DNA of 64,000 bases from positions 434,001 through 498,000 of the forward strand of contig NZ_JAHMHW010000001.1 in assembly GCF_020169515.1 (NCBI RefSeq). Direction: 5' to 3'. The first letter of the stretch is position 1. Every line of letters begins with the position of its first letter. The position numbers were made by a program, and so were the translations under genes. This DNA is from Paenibacillus vietnamensis (GTDB taxonomy: Bacteria; Bacillota; Bacilli; Paenibacillales; Paenibacillaceae). The notes under the pieces are model-generated. The model was given only the letters and a program-made list of their open reading frames with translations, was not told where the DNA came from and did no database searches. Shown in pieces: positions 44,155-52,136 of this stretch.

Positions 44155-45498
44155 TTATTTGGATTGCGACTTGAACTCCGACGGGGTGAGGCCGGTCACC
44201 TTCTTGAATACGCGGCTAAAATAATTCGGGTCGTTATAGCCGACCTCGAAGCATATTTCCTTCAGACTAAGCTGGTCCTCCGACATCAGCGATTTCGCTT
44301 TTTCGATCCGCAAGGCGGTTACGTAATCGATAAACGTCGTGCCGGTCTGCTGCTTGAAAATTTTGCTGAAGTAATGCGGGTTCAAATGGACGTAATCGGC
44401 GATGTCCTCGAGCGACAGCTCCTCCGCAAATTTGGACTGAATGTAGCTTTTGGCGCGGTCCAGCACGCTTTCGGTCTGCTGCTCCCGCTGTTCGCGGATG
44501 CGCTGCATGGCAGACAGCACGTAGGAATCGGGCAATGCTCCGTTATTGCCGGAGCGTGTATCTGCCGGCAGCGAGGACGGCTTCCCGCCTTGCTTCAGCT
44601 CATCGAAGTGACAGACTTGCCCGCACTGCTCATAATAGGTGGACGCGAACACCGCTTCAAAATACGACTTTCGGAAACCATCCGCTCCATCCCGGCACAT
44701 GCCGACTCCGACCGCAATGTCGGTACCGAGCCGCCGCGAGGTCAAGCCGCACAGCTCTTCTCCGAAAGCTGTCACGGTTTCCTTCCAGCTGGCTGCGGAT
44801 ACTTCCGGAGGCTTGCGCAGGAAGACGGCCATATGGCGGTCGATCAGGGAGCTGACGATACAGCTTAAAGCACGCGACTTCGCATAGCCGCGGACGATGT
44901 CGTACATGCTTTGCTTGCTTGCGGCTTGCTGCTGCTCCGGGAAAGCGATGACGACCGCCGAGCCTTGGTCGAGCGGAAATTCCAGCCACTCGGAGAGCTG
45001 GCCGATATCCGTTTCGCCTGTCGGCGCTACCATAAGCATCAGCGCAAGCTCGTTTTCCGCCAGGGGCAGAAGCTGAGACAGCTTGTGCTTGAGCTCCAGC
45101 TGATCCGACCGCTTTTGCTTCTCTTCATCGAGCTCCCGGACCAGCTGCTCCAATACCGCAACGACCTGCTCCCGTTTGGCCGGTTTTACCAAATATTCCT
45201 TGACTCCAAGAGACAGCGCTTCCTTCGCATACGAAAAATAGTCATATGCAGTGACAAGCACAAATTTGGTGTCCGGAAGCTTGCTCCTGATTTCCCGGAT
45301 CGCTTCCAGGCCTTGTATGCCCGGCATATTAATGTCCATCAGAATAATATGGGGGCGATGCTCCTCGGCTTTCTCGATCGCGATCCGCCCGTTCTCGGCA
45401 TGGAACAGCTGGAAGCGGCCGGGAAGCATCCGCTCCGCGATCCATTCGAGGCCTTCCCGCTCCAAAGCCTCGTCGTCTGCGATAAGCAGTCTATACAT
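44155..45498 (-). CDS. YesN-type response regulator with AraC DNA-binding domain
   Basis: This 447-residue regulator has an N-terminal receiver (YRLLIADDEALEREGLEW, phospho-acceptor in LMDINMPGIQGLEA), a middle region of about 200 residues, and a C-terminal AraC helix-turn-helix pair (YFSKIFKQQTGTTFIDYVTALR, split, and CFEVGYNDPNYFSRVFKK). It overlaps the kinase gene by eight bases and is the output of the upstream sensor. The likely target is sugar uptake, perhaps the MFS porter gene just downstream (inference). Confidence 0.94.
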   Translation of the reverse strand: MYRLLIADDEALEREGLEWIAERMLPGRFQLFHAENGRIAIEKAEEHRPHIILMDINMPGIQGLEAIREIRSKLPDTKFVLVTAYDYFSYAKEALSLGVKEYLVKPAKREQVVAVLEQLVRELDEEKQKRSDQLELKHKLSQLLPLAENELALMLMVAPTGETDIGQLSEWLEFPLDQGSAVVIAFPEQQQAASKQSMYDIVRGYAKSRALSCIVSSLIDRHMAVFLRKPPEVSAASWKETVTAFGEELCGLTSRRLGTDIAVGVGMCRDGADGFRKSYFEAVFASTYYEQCGQVCHFDELKQGGKPSSLPADTRSGNNGALPDSYVLSAMQRIREQREQQTESVLDRAKSYIQSKFAEELSLEDIADYVHLNPHYFSKIFKQQTGTTFIDYVTALRIEKAKSLMSEDQLSLKEICFEVGYNDPNYFSRVFKKVTGLTPSEFKSQSK

Positions 45499-46924
45499 GC
45501 TCTAGTTCACCCTCCTGTGAGGCTGGGAGCCGTAACGTGACGGTCGTCCCTATCCCGGATTCGCTCGCGATATGGACGAGGTCTTCCTGTCCATAAAACA
45601 GCTGCAGCCGTTTGAATACGTTTTTGGTGCCGAGTCCGCTTGACTGCTTTTTGACGGCTGCCGCATCCTGCCGAAGCAGGGCCTGTCTGTCTTCCTCGCT
45701 CATCCCTTCGCCGTTGTCCGCGATGGAAACCGTTACGAAAGCCCCGTCCCGGGCGACCGTCAGCCGGATTTCAGCATCCTTCTCCATATGGGCAATCCCG
45801 TGCAAAAATGCATTTTCTACGAGCGGCTGCAGCGTTAATGCTGGAATGGCCTGCTGCAAAGCGGCTTCATCTACTATTAGTTCGATCCGCACACGATCTC
45901 TGAAGCGTGCCTGCTGAATCGTGAAATATTCCTTCACATGCTCCAGCTCGTCGCGAAGGGTGACCGGCTGATCGAGATTGCGTAAATTGTAGCGCAACAA
46001 ATTCGACATCGACACGATCAAATCGCTTGTTTTCTCCGCGCCTTCGATCAGGGCGAGCTTTGACAGCACATTTAACGTATTAAAAAGGAAATGCGGATTG
46101 ATTTGGCTTTGGAGCGCCTGCAGCTCCAGCTCCTTAACAAGACGGTCCTTCTCCAGGCTTTCCTTTTCCTTCTCCATCATGCTGAGCAAGTCGCCGGACA
46201 TCTGCTCGAAGGCGTCAGCGAGAACGCCAAGCTCGTCGTTAGACCGCTTGACCGGCGAAGCCGGCTGCAGCATGCCGCCCGATATTTGCTTCGCCCTGCT
46301 GACTAGGTCACCGACCGGGCCGGTAACGCTTCTTGAAATCCAGATCGCAAGCAGGATGCTTAGAATCGTATTCGTGAGCAGAATCGCGGCTCCCAGCCGG
46401 TTCATCCTTTTATTCTCCGCCTGTATATCTTCATACAAAGGCTGATAAAAGCCCAGCTCGCGGTCGACGAGAGTCTGGCCCTCCTCGCGGATGAACGCCG
46501 CCGTCTGCTCGGCCTCTTCATAGCGGGAAAGGGCGGAGGCTTGCGAAGCGTCGTGCATTGACTTCATTACGGCCTGCTCCTGCTCCGCAAACGTATCCAG
46601 CATCAGAGAATAAGCGTTTAAGGCATGGGCGGATAGAGCGGCCGATTCGCTTCCTTCAAGCTGTGCCGCTAGCTCCGTTAATGCTTGCCTGGATTCGGAC
46701 AGCTTGTCCAGCAGCTCGTCGCCCGGATTGACGAGATAAACGTACAGCATTTGCAAGTGGCGGTCCACCGCCTGAGTGGACTGCTTGTACAGCAGGATCC
46801 GGTTCAGCAGGTCGTCATAGCTTCTTTGAACCATGGCGCCGCTTTGAAACAGAAAGAAGGTGACGGAATTGACGAGCAGCACGAGCAGCGGGATAAAGAC
46901 AAGCAGCTTCGTTCGGATCGTCAT
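45491..46924 (-). CDS. YesM/LytS-type sensor histidine kinase
   Basis: The 477-residue kinase has an N-terminal span, an extracytoplasmic helical domain of about 170 residues, a second span near residue 180-200, a HAMP domain, and the His_kinase domain with LQSQINPHFLFNTLN, where the phospho-accepting His lies in NPHFLFN, followed by DNGEGMSEED in the ATPase. ATG 46924 overlaps the stop of the upstream binding protein (ATGA), so the three genes are translationally coupled. It probably senses the sugar-bound state of that protein. Confidence 0.94.
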   Translation of the reverse strand: MTIRTKLLVFIPLLVLLVNSVTFFLFQSGAMVQRSYDDLLNRILLYKQSTQAVDRHLQMLYVYLVNPGDELLDKLSESRQALTELAAQLEGSESAALSAHALNAYSLMLDTFAEQEQAVMKSMHDASQASALSRYEEAEQTAAFIREEGQTLVDRELGFYQPLYEDIQAENKRMNRLGAAILLTNTILSILLAIWISRSVTGPVGDLVSRAKQISGGMLQPASPVKRSNDELGVLADAFEQMSGDLLSMMEKEKESLEKDRLVKELELQALQSQINPHFLFNTLNVLSKLALIEGAEKTSDLIVSMSNLLRYNLRNLDQPVTLRDELEHVKEYFTIQQARFRDRVRIELIVDEAALQQAIPALTLQPLVENAFLHGIAHMEKDAEIRLTVARDGAFVTVSIADNGEGMSEEDRQALLRQDAAAVKKQSSGLGTKNVFKRLQLFYGQEDLVHIASESGIGTTVTLRLPASQEGELEHV

Positions 46925-47919
46925 GGGCGGCCAGCTCCTTCAGGTTTTTCCGCAATCGAGCTTCGATCGAGTACGGAGGCAGCCGTGTAATGCCGCTCCG
47001 TGACCGGTTTTCCCTGGATGTGATCGTTCAGCATCGAAACCGCCACATAACCCATTTCATAAGGCTGCTGAACGAGAGTTGCCGAAATACCCCCGCTTCT
47101 GATGAGATCAACCGTTTCTTCCAAATCGTCGAAGGCAAAAATTTGCAGGCCCCTCGAAGGAAAACGCTCCGCCGCCTCCGCGATGCCTGCCCCGTCCAAG
47201 GCGCTTAAGCCGACAGCGAAATCGAGCCCCGGGTGATCGTCAAGCAGCTCTTCGGCAACCGCGGCGGCTTTCAGGCGCGAGATGCTGGAGGAACGCACCT
47301 CCACAACCTTAAGTCCCCGCGATTTATCGATGACCGATTGAAAGCCGTTTAGCCTTAGCTGCTGATTAGGCGCCTGCTCATTGCCGATCAGCACGGCAAT
47401 TTCGGAGGGGGGGAAGGCGGCGCCTGCCACTAGCTCTCCAAGCCGCTCACCCGCTGCGAAATTATCCGTTCCGATATAGGCCAGCCGTTTGCTCTCCGGT
47501 TCATCGGTGTCGATTGTCAAGACGACGGTTCCTTGGTCGGCCGCTTTGTCGATGGCCGCTCTATAGCGCGGGTCGTTCAACCCTTGCAGCAGGACGGCAT
47601 CGGCTTTTGCGGCCAGCGCTTTTTCGAGCAGCTTGATTTGTTCCTCCGGGTTGATGCGTAAAGGACCGGCATAATCGAGCTGCATGCCGTAAGCGTCCGC
47701 CGCTTCCCTGGCTCCTTTCTCGATGGCGCGCCAATAAGGGTTGTCAAGCTCCTGCGCGATCAGCGTGATTCGAAAGGCGGAAGTTTGCGCTTTGTCGTCC
47801 GCCGCCTCCGGCTGCAGCAGTCCGCGAATCCGCAGAGAAGAAAGGAAAAAGCTGGCTAATAAGCCCGCGAACAGGAAGAGAAGAAGGAAGACGGCAATGT
47901 TCCATTTCATGTTGCGCAT
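46921..47919 (-). CDS. Membrane-anchored sugar-binding (RbsB/XylF-like) sensory protein
   Basis: The 332-residue protein has an N-terminal span (about residues 5-25, uncleaved or signal anchor) and a periplasmic-binding-protein type I fold: ITLIAQELDNPYWRAIEKGA, DAVLLQGLNDPRYRAAIDKA and AYIGTDNFAAGERLGEL. It should bind a monosaccharide outside. No permease follows; the next genes are a kinase and a regulator, so it is a sensor subunit, as in the XylFII-LytS-YesN arrangement of some clostridia. ATG 47919 has AGAGGTG upstream; longer in-frame starts lack one. Confidence 0.88.
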   Translation of the reverse strand: MRNMKWNIAVFLLLFLFAGLLASFFLSSLRIRGLLQPEAADDKAQTSAFRITLIAQELDNPYWRAIEKGAREAADAYGMQLDYAGPLRINPEEQIKLLEKALAAKADAVLLQGLNDPRYRAAIDKAADQGTVVLTIDTDEPESKRLAYIGTDNFAAGERLGELVAGAAFPPSEIAVLIGNEQAPNQQLRLNGFQSVIDKSRGLKVVEVRSSSISRLKAAAVAEELLDDHPGLDFAVGLSALDGAGIAEAAERFPSRGLQIFAFDDLEETVDLIRSGGISATLVQQPYEMGYVAVSMLNDHIQGKPVTERHYTAASVLDRSSIAEKPEGAGRP

Positions 47920-48121
47920 GCGTTTGCACCTCTGTAGCATATTGAGGCTAATTATACAAGAAGGTTGCTTCATCGCAAAGCCCGGAGCGAGATGCCCGGC
48001 AAGTGTTAGCTCGGAGAGCGTCTTTTTGAGCAATTGTTGCTAAAATGTTAACGAAATTGGCGAGAATAAAAACAGGTTATCATGTACAATAGACGAAGTG
48101 AACTGAAGGGAGGAAAATTAG

Positions 48122-48241
48122 ATGGGTGTTCCGGTAAGCGTTTGGGTTATTGCCGGTATAATTGTAGTCCTTTTAACGTGGATGACCTTATGGGTAACGA
48201 AAAAAGCCTACTCGAAAAAATGGGACGATTCCGACCATTAA
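48122..48241 (+). CDS. 39-residue single-span membrane protein
   Basis: ATG 48122 with GGGAGG at 48108-48113 encodes a 39-residue peptide: a membrane helix (residues about 6-24) followed by a basic then acidic tail (KKAYSKKWDDSDH). It resembles the tiny YtzI-like proteins in layout, but I am not sure of the family. It stops 24-30 bases before the M48 protease start and is likely in the same operon. Confidence 0.65.
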   Translation: MGVPVSVWVIAGIIVVLLTWMTLWVTKKAYSKKWDDSDH

Positions 48242-48265
48242 ACCTCAGACAGACAGAAGGGAAGA

Positions 48266-49654
48266 GTGGCATTGCATTCTTATGAGCTGAATTCCTTGCT
48301 TATCCATAAGAAGGAGGAGCGCTATTATGTTTTAGCGCTTATCTTCAGTATAATCATTTATCTTGGATTGTTAGTATCGATACTGTTCATTTTCCTCATC
48401 CCGCCGCTGCTGCTGCTGCCGCTGTTCGCACAGGCGGTCATGATGGCGGGGATCCGCACGAACGGGGTTCGCGTTACGCCAAAGCAGTTTCCGGAGGTTT
48501 ACGCCATCGTGGAGGAGCAGTGCGCGCGGATGGGGTTTGCGACGATTCCCGACGTTTATGTCATGGAATCCAGCGGCGTGCTGAACGCGTTTGCTTCCCG
48601 GTTTTTTGGCCGGAGCATGGTGGTTCTGTACTCGGATTTGTTCGAGCTGATTCAATCCGGCGGAACCCGCGAGCTTGCATTTGTCATTTCGCATGAGTTG
48701 GCCCATATTAAACGAAATCATATCGTGAAGCAGCTGGCGATTATTCCCGCGCTTTGGATCCCGTTTCTTGGAGAAGCCTATTCCCGGGCTTGTGAATACA
48801 CCTGCGACCGGATGGCGGCTTACTATACGAATGACGCCGAAGCGGCCATGCAGGGGCTCACGGTACTTGCTGTCGGCAAAACGCTCTACAAACGGGTGGA
48901 TCGGGAGGAATACCTGCTCTACAGCAGCCGTGAGAGGGGATTGTTCGTCTGGCTGTCGGAAAAGCTGTCGACGCATCCGACGCTGCCGAAGCGGATCAGC
49001 GCGGTTCAGCAATTTGCCGGATTGCCGGCTTCTGCCGAGTTTAACAGCTCCTCGAGGATGGTCGTTGCGATTGCCGCCATTACCGGAGCGGCCGTTTTGG
49101 CCGCAGCTGCTGCCGGAATCACATTCGCCAAGCCGATCGTCCGGTTCGTGGAAACCATAACGGCGGCCGCACCCGCAGAGGATCTGCTTGCCGCCGCTTC
49201 CGAAGGAGATGCCGCTCAGGTGAGCTTGCTGCTTGATAGAGGAGCAAACCCGGACGTGACGGACGAGGAAGGATGGACGGCGTTGATGTGGGCTGCCCAG
49301 CTGAATGATACTGAAACTGCTTTGCTGCTGCTCGAAGCGGGCGCCGATCCCGATATCGCCGAACAAAGCTATGAGGAGACGGCATTGATGGTGGCGATAT
49401 ATAACGGGAGCGTGGAGATGACAGCCCTGCTGCTGGAGCAGGGAGCAAATCCCGAGCTTCAGGACAGTACGGGCTGGACACCGCTCATGTCGGCGGCTTC
49501 GGGCGGAGATATCGAGGCGCTTCAGCTGCTGCTCGATGCGGGGGCGAATCCGGATACGGCGGACGATTCCGGCCGTACCGCTGCGGATTATGCGCTGGAG
49601 AACGGCTACCGGGAAGCGGCAGAGGTGCTTCTGGGTCGAGGGGATGCCGTGTAA
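48266..49654 (+). CDS. M48-type metalloprotease fused to ankyrin repeats
   Basis: This roughly 462-residue protein has two N-terminal spans, an M48 peptidase domain with HELAH near residue 143 (SHELAHIKRNH) and the third ligand Glu in RACEYTCDRMA, another span at about 266-290, then five ankyrin repeats (LLLDRGANPDVTDEEGWTAL and similar) to the end. M48 proteins such as HtpX degrade membrane proteins. The ankyrin tail suggests a partner-binding adaptor. Start is GTG 48266 or TTG 48272; AAGGGAAG is better spaced for TTG. It ends before a terminator. Confidence 0.88.
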   Translation: MALHSYELNSLLIHKKEERYYVLALIFSIIIYLGLLVSILFIFLIPPLLLLPLFAQAVMMAGIRTNGVRVTPKQFPEVYAIVEEQCARMGFATIPDVYVMESSGVLNAFASRFFGRSMVVLYSDLFELIQSGGTRELAFVISHELAHIKRNHIVKQLAIIPALWIPFLGEAYSRACEYTCDRMAAYYTNDAEAAMQGLTVLAVGKTLYKRVDREEYLLYSSRERGLFVWLSEKLSTHPTLPKRISAVQQFAGLPASAEFNSSSRMVVAIAAITGAAVLAAAAAGITFAKPIVRFVETITAAAPAEDLLAAASEGDAAQVSLLLDRGANPDVTDEEGWTALMWAAQLNDTETALLLLEAGADPDIAEQSYEETALMVAIYNGSVEMTALLLEQGANPELQDSTGWTPLMSAASGGDIEALQLLLDAGANPDTADDSGRTAADYALENGYREAAEVLLGRGDAV

Positions 49655-49667
49655 TGCCGAGTCATAC

Positions 49668-49702
49668 AAAAAAGACGCTTGATTTATTCAAGCGTCTTTC
49701 TT
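49668..49702 (+). terminator. Terminator after the M48-ankyrin gene
   Basis: AAAGACGCTTGA pairs with TCAAGCGTCTTT (12 bp) followed by CTTTAT; the A-run on the 5' side may also serve the opposing tRNA transcript. Confidence 0.85.
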
Positions 49703-49733
49703 TATGTATGGGTTCATGCCTTTATTAACGAAA

Positions 49734-49810
49734 TGGTCGGGACGACACGATTTGAACATGCGACCCCCTGGTCCCAAACCATGTGCTCTACCAAGCTGAG
49801 CTACGTCCCG
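49734..49810 (-). tRNA. tRNA-Pro (UGG anticodon)
   Basis: The 77-base gene has a perfect 7-bp acceptor stem (CGGGACG with CGTCCCG), encoded CCA, a GTAGCTCAGC-type D arm and anticodon loop TTTGGGA (anticodon UGG). The anticodon stem CATGG/CCAGG has an A-G mismatch at the second pair, and the T stem has two G-U pairs, so this copy is a little degenerate. Confidence 0.9.
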
Positions 49811-49818
49811 GAAATAAG

Positions 49819-49894
<76 letters not shown>

Positions 49895-49993
49895 ATGTCT
49901 TATTTGTGAAACACAAGATGTATTATTGCACAAACCGCAGATTTCATGCAATACCTCTATTTGAAGTTTGAATTTTCAGAAAACAGATTATTT

Positions 49994-51421
49994 TCATGCA
50001 GAGAACCATGCTTTGTTTAAAAGCTTTATTCCCGCTATCAGCTCTTCCTCCGATAACCCTCCAAAACCTATCATAATATATGAATCCGGACAACACTTCG
50101 GGTCAAGCCAATGCCGTTCAGGGTTATACACCTTACATCCGAGCCGTGCAGCATGGTCGATCAGGGAGCTCCTGGATTTTCCTTTTACGTCAAGGAGAAT
50201 GTGAAGTCCCGAATCGCCGCCGATCATTTCGGTGCGTTCATTCAAATACAGCGAAATGGCGGCCGTTAAAGCTTTGTGTTTTGCTTGATACAGACGCTTC
50301 ATTCTGCGTACATGCCGGGCGTAATCGCCCCGCCTCATGAAGTGCCATATTGCCTGCTGGATAATGGGCGATACCGCTTGGCTGTAATTTTGCAGTTCGT
50401 CTTGGATGTCATGCAGCAGCTCGGGCGGAAAGATGATATAGCTTAGCCTTGCTGCGGGGAGGAAGGACTTTGAAAAAGTGCCTAAATAGATGACCCGCTC
50501 CTGTCTGTCAAGCGCCTTCAGCGAAGGAATGGGCTTACTGTTGTAACGGAATTCGCTGTCATAATCATCCTCGATAATATAGGAACGGGTGTCGGCAGCC
50601 CATTGCAGCAGCTGCAGCCGCTTTTGTACCGGAAGCACCATCCCGAGTGGAAATTGATGGGAGGGCGTCACATAAACCGTATCGACACCGGAAGCACGAA
50701 GGCTTTCGAGTGAAATGCCGTCCTTCTCCAGGACAACGGGAACGAGCTTGCAGCCATGATTCCGGAGCACGGTTCTGACACCGTGATATCCCGGATCCTC
50801 GATGCCGACAGTTTTTTCTCTCAGCTGCAGAAGCTGGCATAGAAGGCTGACGGCATGCTGGGTGCCTGCGCATAAGACGATCTGCTCTGGTTTACAGGAA
50901 ATGCCGCGCGATTGAAACACCATATCGGCGATTTCGGTCCGAAGTCCTTCATGACCTTGACGATCGCCGTAGCCCAGCACATTGATATCCGGATGGGATA
51001 AAGCTTCAATCATGCATTTTTTCCAATGGGCCAATGGGAACCGGCTGAGCTCGATATCTCCGTATTTGAAATCGTATTTGATTTTTTTAGATGGTGCAGC
51101 TGCGATCTTATGTAAAGACTCGGATGCTTCCGATGCTGCTGTATGATGCTCAAGACTTTCGCTCAATTGCTCCAGCGGCAGGACAATGTAGCCGTTCCGC
51201 TCCCGGCTTTGAATATAGCCCTCGGCCAGCAGCTGTTGATAGGCCGTTTCTACCGTATTTTTGCTGATGGATAAATGCTGGGCAAGCTGCCTGATCGAGG
51301 TCAGAACCGTTCCCGGGCCGATAGATCCATTCTCAATTTGGCTGCGGATATATTGATAGAGCTGAACGTAAATAGGAGTGGAGCTGCTTGTGTCAAGCAA
51401 GGGGGTGAATCCCAGCTTCAT
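49994..51421 (-). CDS. MocR/PdxR-type GntR regulator with aminotransferase domain
   Basis: The 475-residue protein joins an N-terminal GntR winged helix (IYVQLYQYIRSQIENGSIG, LAQHLSISKNTVETAYQQL) to a class I aminotransferase-like domain with the PLP Lys in GTFSKSFLPAARL. Such MocR proteins sense PLP or amino compounds and control nearby B6 or amino-acid genes. The divergent gene encodes a pyridoxamine-phosphate-oxidase-fold protein, a typical target. The start is preceded by the shared 108-base promoter gap. Confidence 0.93.
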   Translation of the reverse strand: MKLGFTPLLDTSSSTPIYVQLYQYIRSQIENGSIGPGTVLTSIRQLAQHLSISKNTVETAYQQLLAEGYIQSRERNGYIVLPLEQLSESLEHHTAASEASESLHKIAAAPSKKIKYDFKYGDIELSRFPLAHWKKCMIEALSHPDINVLGYGDRQGHEGLRTEIADMVFQSRGISCKPEQIVLCAGTQHAVSLLCQLLQLREKTVGIEDPGYHGVRTVLRNHGCKLVPVVLEKDGISLESLRASGVDTVYVTPSHQFPLGMVLPVQKRLQLLQWAADTRSYIIEDDYDSEFRYNSKPIPSLKALDRQERVIYLGTFSKSFLPAARLSYIIFPPELLHDIQDELQNYSQAVSPIIQQAIWHFMRRGDYARHVRRMKRLYQAKHKALTAAISLYLNERTEMIGGDSGLHILLDVKGKSRSSLIDHAARLGCKVYNPERHWLDPKCCPDSYIMIGFGGLSEEELIAGIKLLNKAWFSA

Positions 51422-51440
51422 TGTTTACTGTCCCCTTTAT

Positions 51441-51472
51441 TTAGTGCATTTCTGTCACTTTTGTTAGTGACA
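51441..51472. promoter_or_regulatory. Candidate MocR operator in the divergent promoter
   Basis: TTAGTG occurs at 51441-51446 and 51464-51469 as direct repeats 23 bases apart, and TGTCACT (51453-51459) is inverted as AGTGACA (51466-51472). MocR/GabR regulators usually bind direct repeats next to their divergent promoters. Confidence 0.45.
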
Positions 51473-51529
51473 AAACCGATTTATATTGACCTTATCATAA
51501 AAACGATAAAACAGAAAGGGATGTTGGAT

Positions 51530-52054
51530 ATGTTTACAGTAAGATTGCAGAAAAGAGAGTGCACGGACAAAAGCCGGATTGAGGCTTTTCTGGCTCAGGC
51601 TCAAACCGGCTTTTTGGGGCTGGCTGACGGGCGTTTTCCGTATGTGGTCCCCTTTAATTTTGTGAAGATAGAAGAATCCATCTACTTTCACGGGGCAGGA
51701 GAAGGAAGAAAGCTTTCAATTATGCGTTCGAACAACGAGTGCTGCTTTACCGTCAGCGAGCACTACGGGACGATAACCGATCCTGTCCCTGCCAAAACCG
51801 ATACGGCGTATATGAGTGTGATGGCATTTGGAGCATTGGAAGAAGTGACGAATATGGAAGAAGCAACTGCCGCGATGCAGAGACTGCTGGATAAGTATGT
51901 GCCGGGTTATTACGGTCAGCCTCTTGCAAGCGCGCATGTCGAGAAATACCGGTCCTCGATGGGGAGCGCGACGTCGGTGTTCAAGCTGGTCGTCAGGCAG
52001 CTGACTGCGAAGGAAAATGCCCCCGTTCCGGGGAAAATGTATGATAAAGGTTGA
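51530..52054 (+). CDS. Pyridoxamine 5'-phosphate oxidase-fold flavoprotein
   Basis: The 174-residue protein has the split-barrel flavin-binding pattern: FLGLADGRFPYVVPFNFVK, IYFHGAGEGRKLSIMRSN, then CCFTVSEHYG. This is the NimA/PNPOx-like group that binds FMN, heme or F420. ATG 51530 is preferred because AAAGGG is 9 bases upstream; ATG 51521 is too close. It diverges from a MocR regulator that presumably controls it. Substrate is unknown. Confidence 0.87.
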   Translation: MFTVRLQKRECTDKSRIEAFLAQAQTGFLGLADGRFPYVVPFNFVKIEESIYFHGAGEGRKLSIMRSNNECCFTVSEHYGTITDPVPAKTDTAYMSVMAFGALEEVTNMEEATAAMQRLLDKYVPGYYGQPLASAHVEKYRSSMGSATSVFKLVVRQLTAKENAPVPGKMYDKG

Positions 52055-52075
52055 GTATTTCGAGTGAAGAAAATA

Positions 52076-52116
52076 GGCGGCCCCCGAACTCATCGCGGAT
52101 GAATTCGGGGGCCGCC
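52076..52116. terminator. GC-rich terminator between convergent genes
   Basis: A 13-bp perfect stem (GGCGGCCCCCGAA with TTCGGGGGCCGCC) lies between the flavoprotein and the convergent CBS-domain gene. On the minus strand it is followed by TATTTTC. Confidence 0.75.
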
Positions 52117-52136
52117 AGACTTGCTTGAATTATAAT

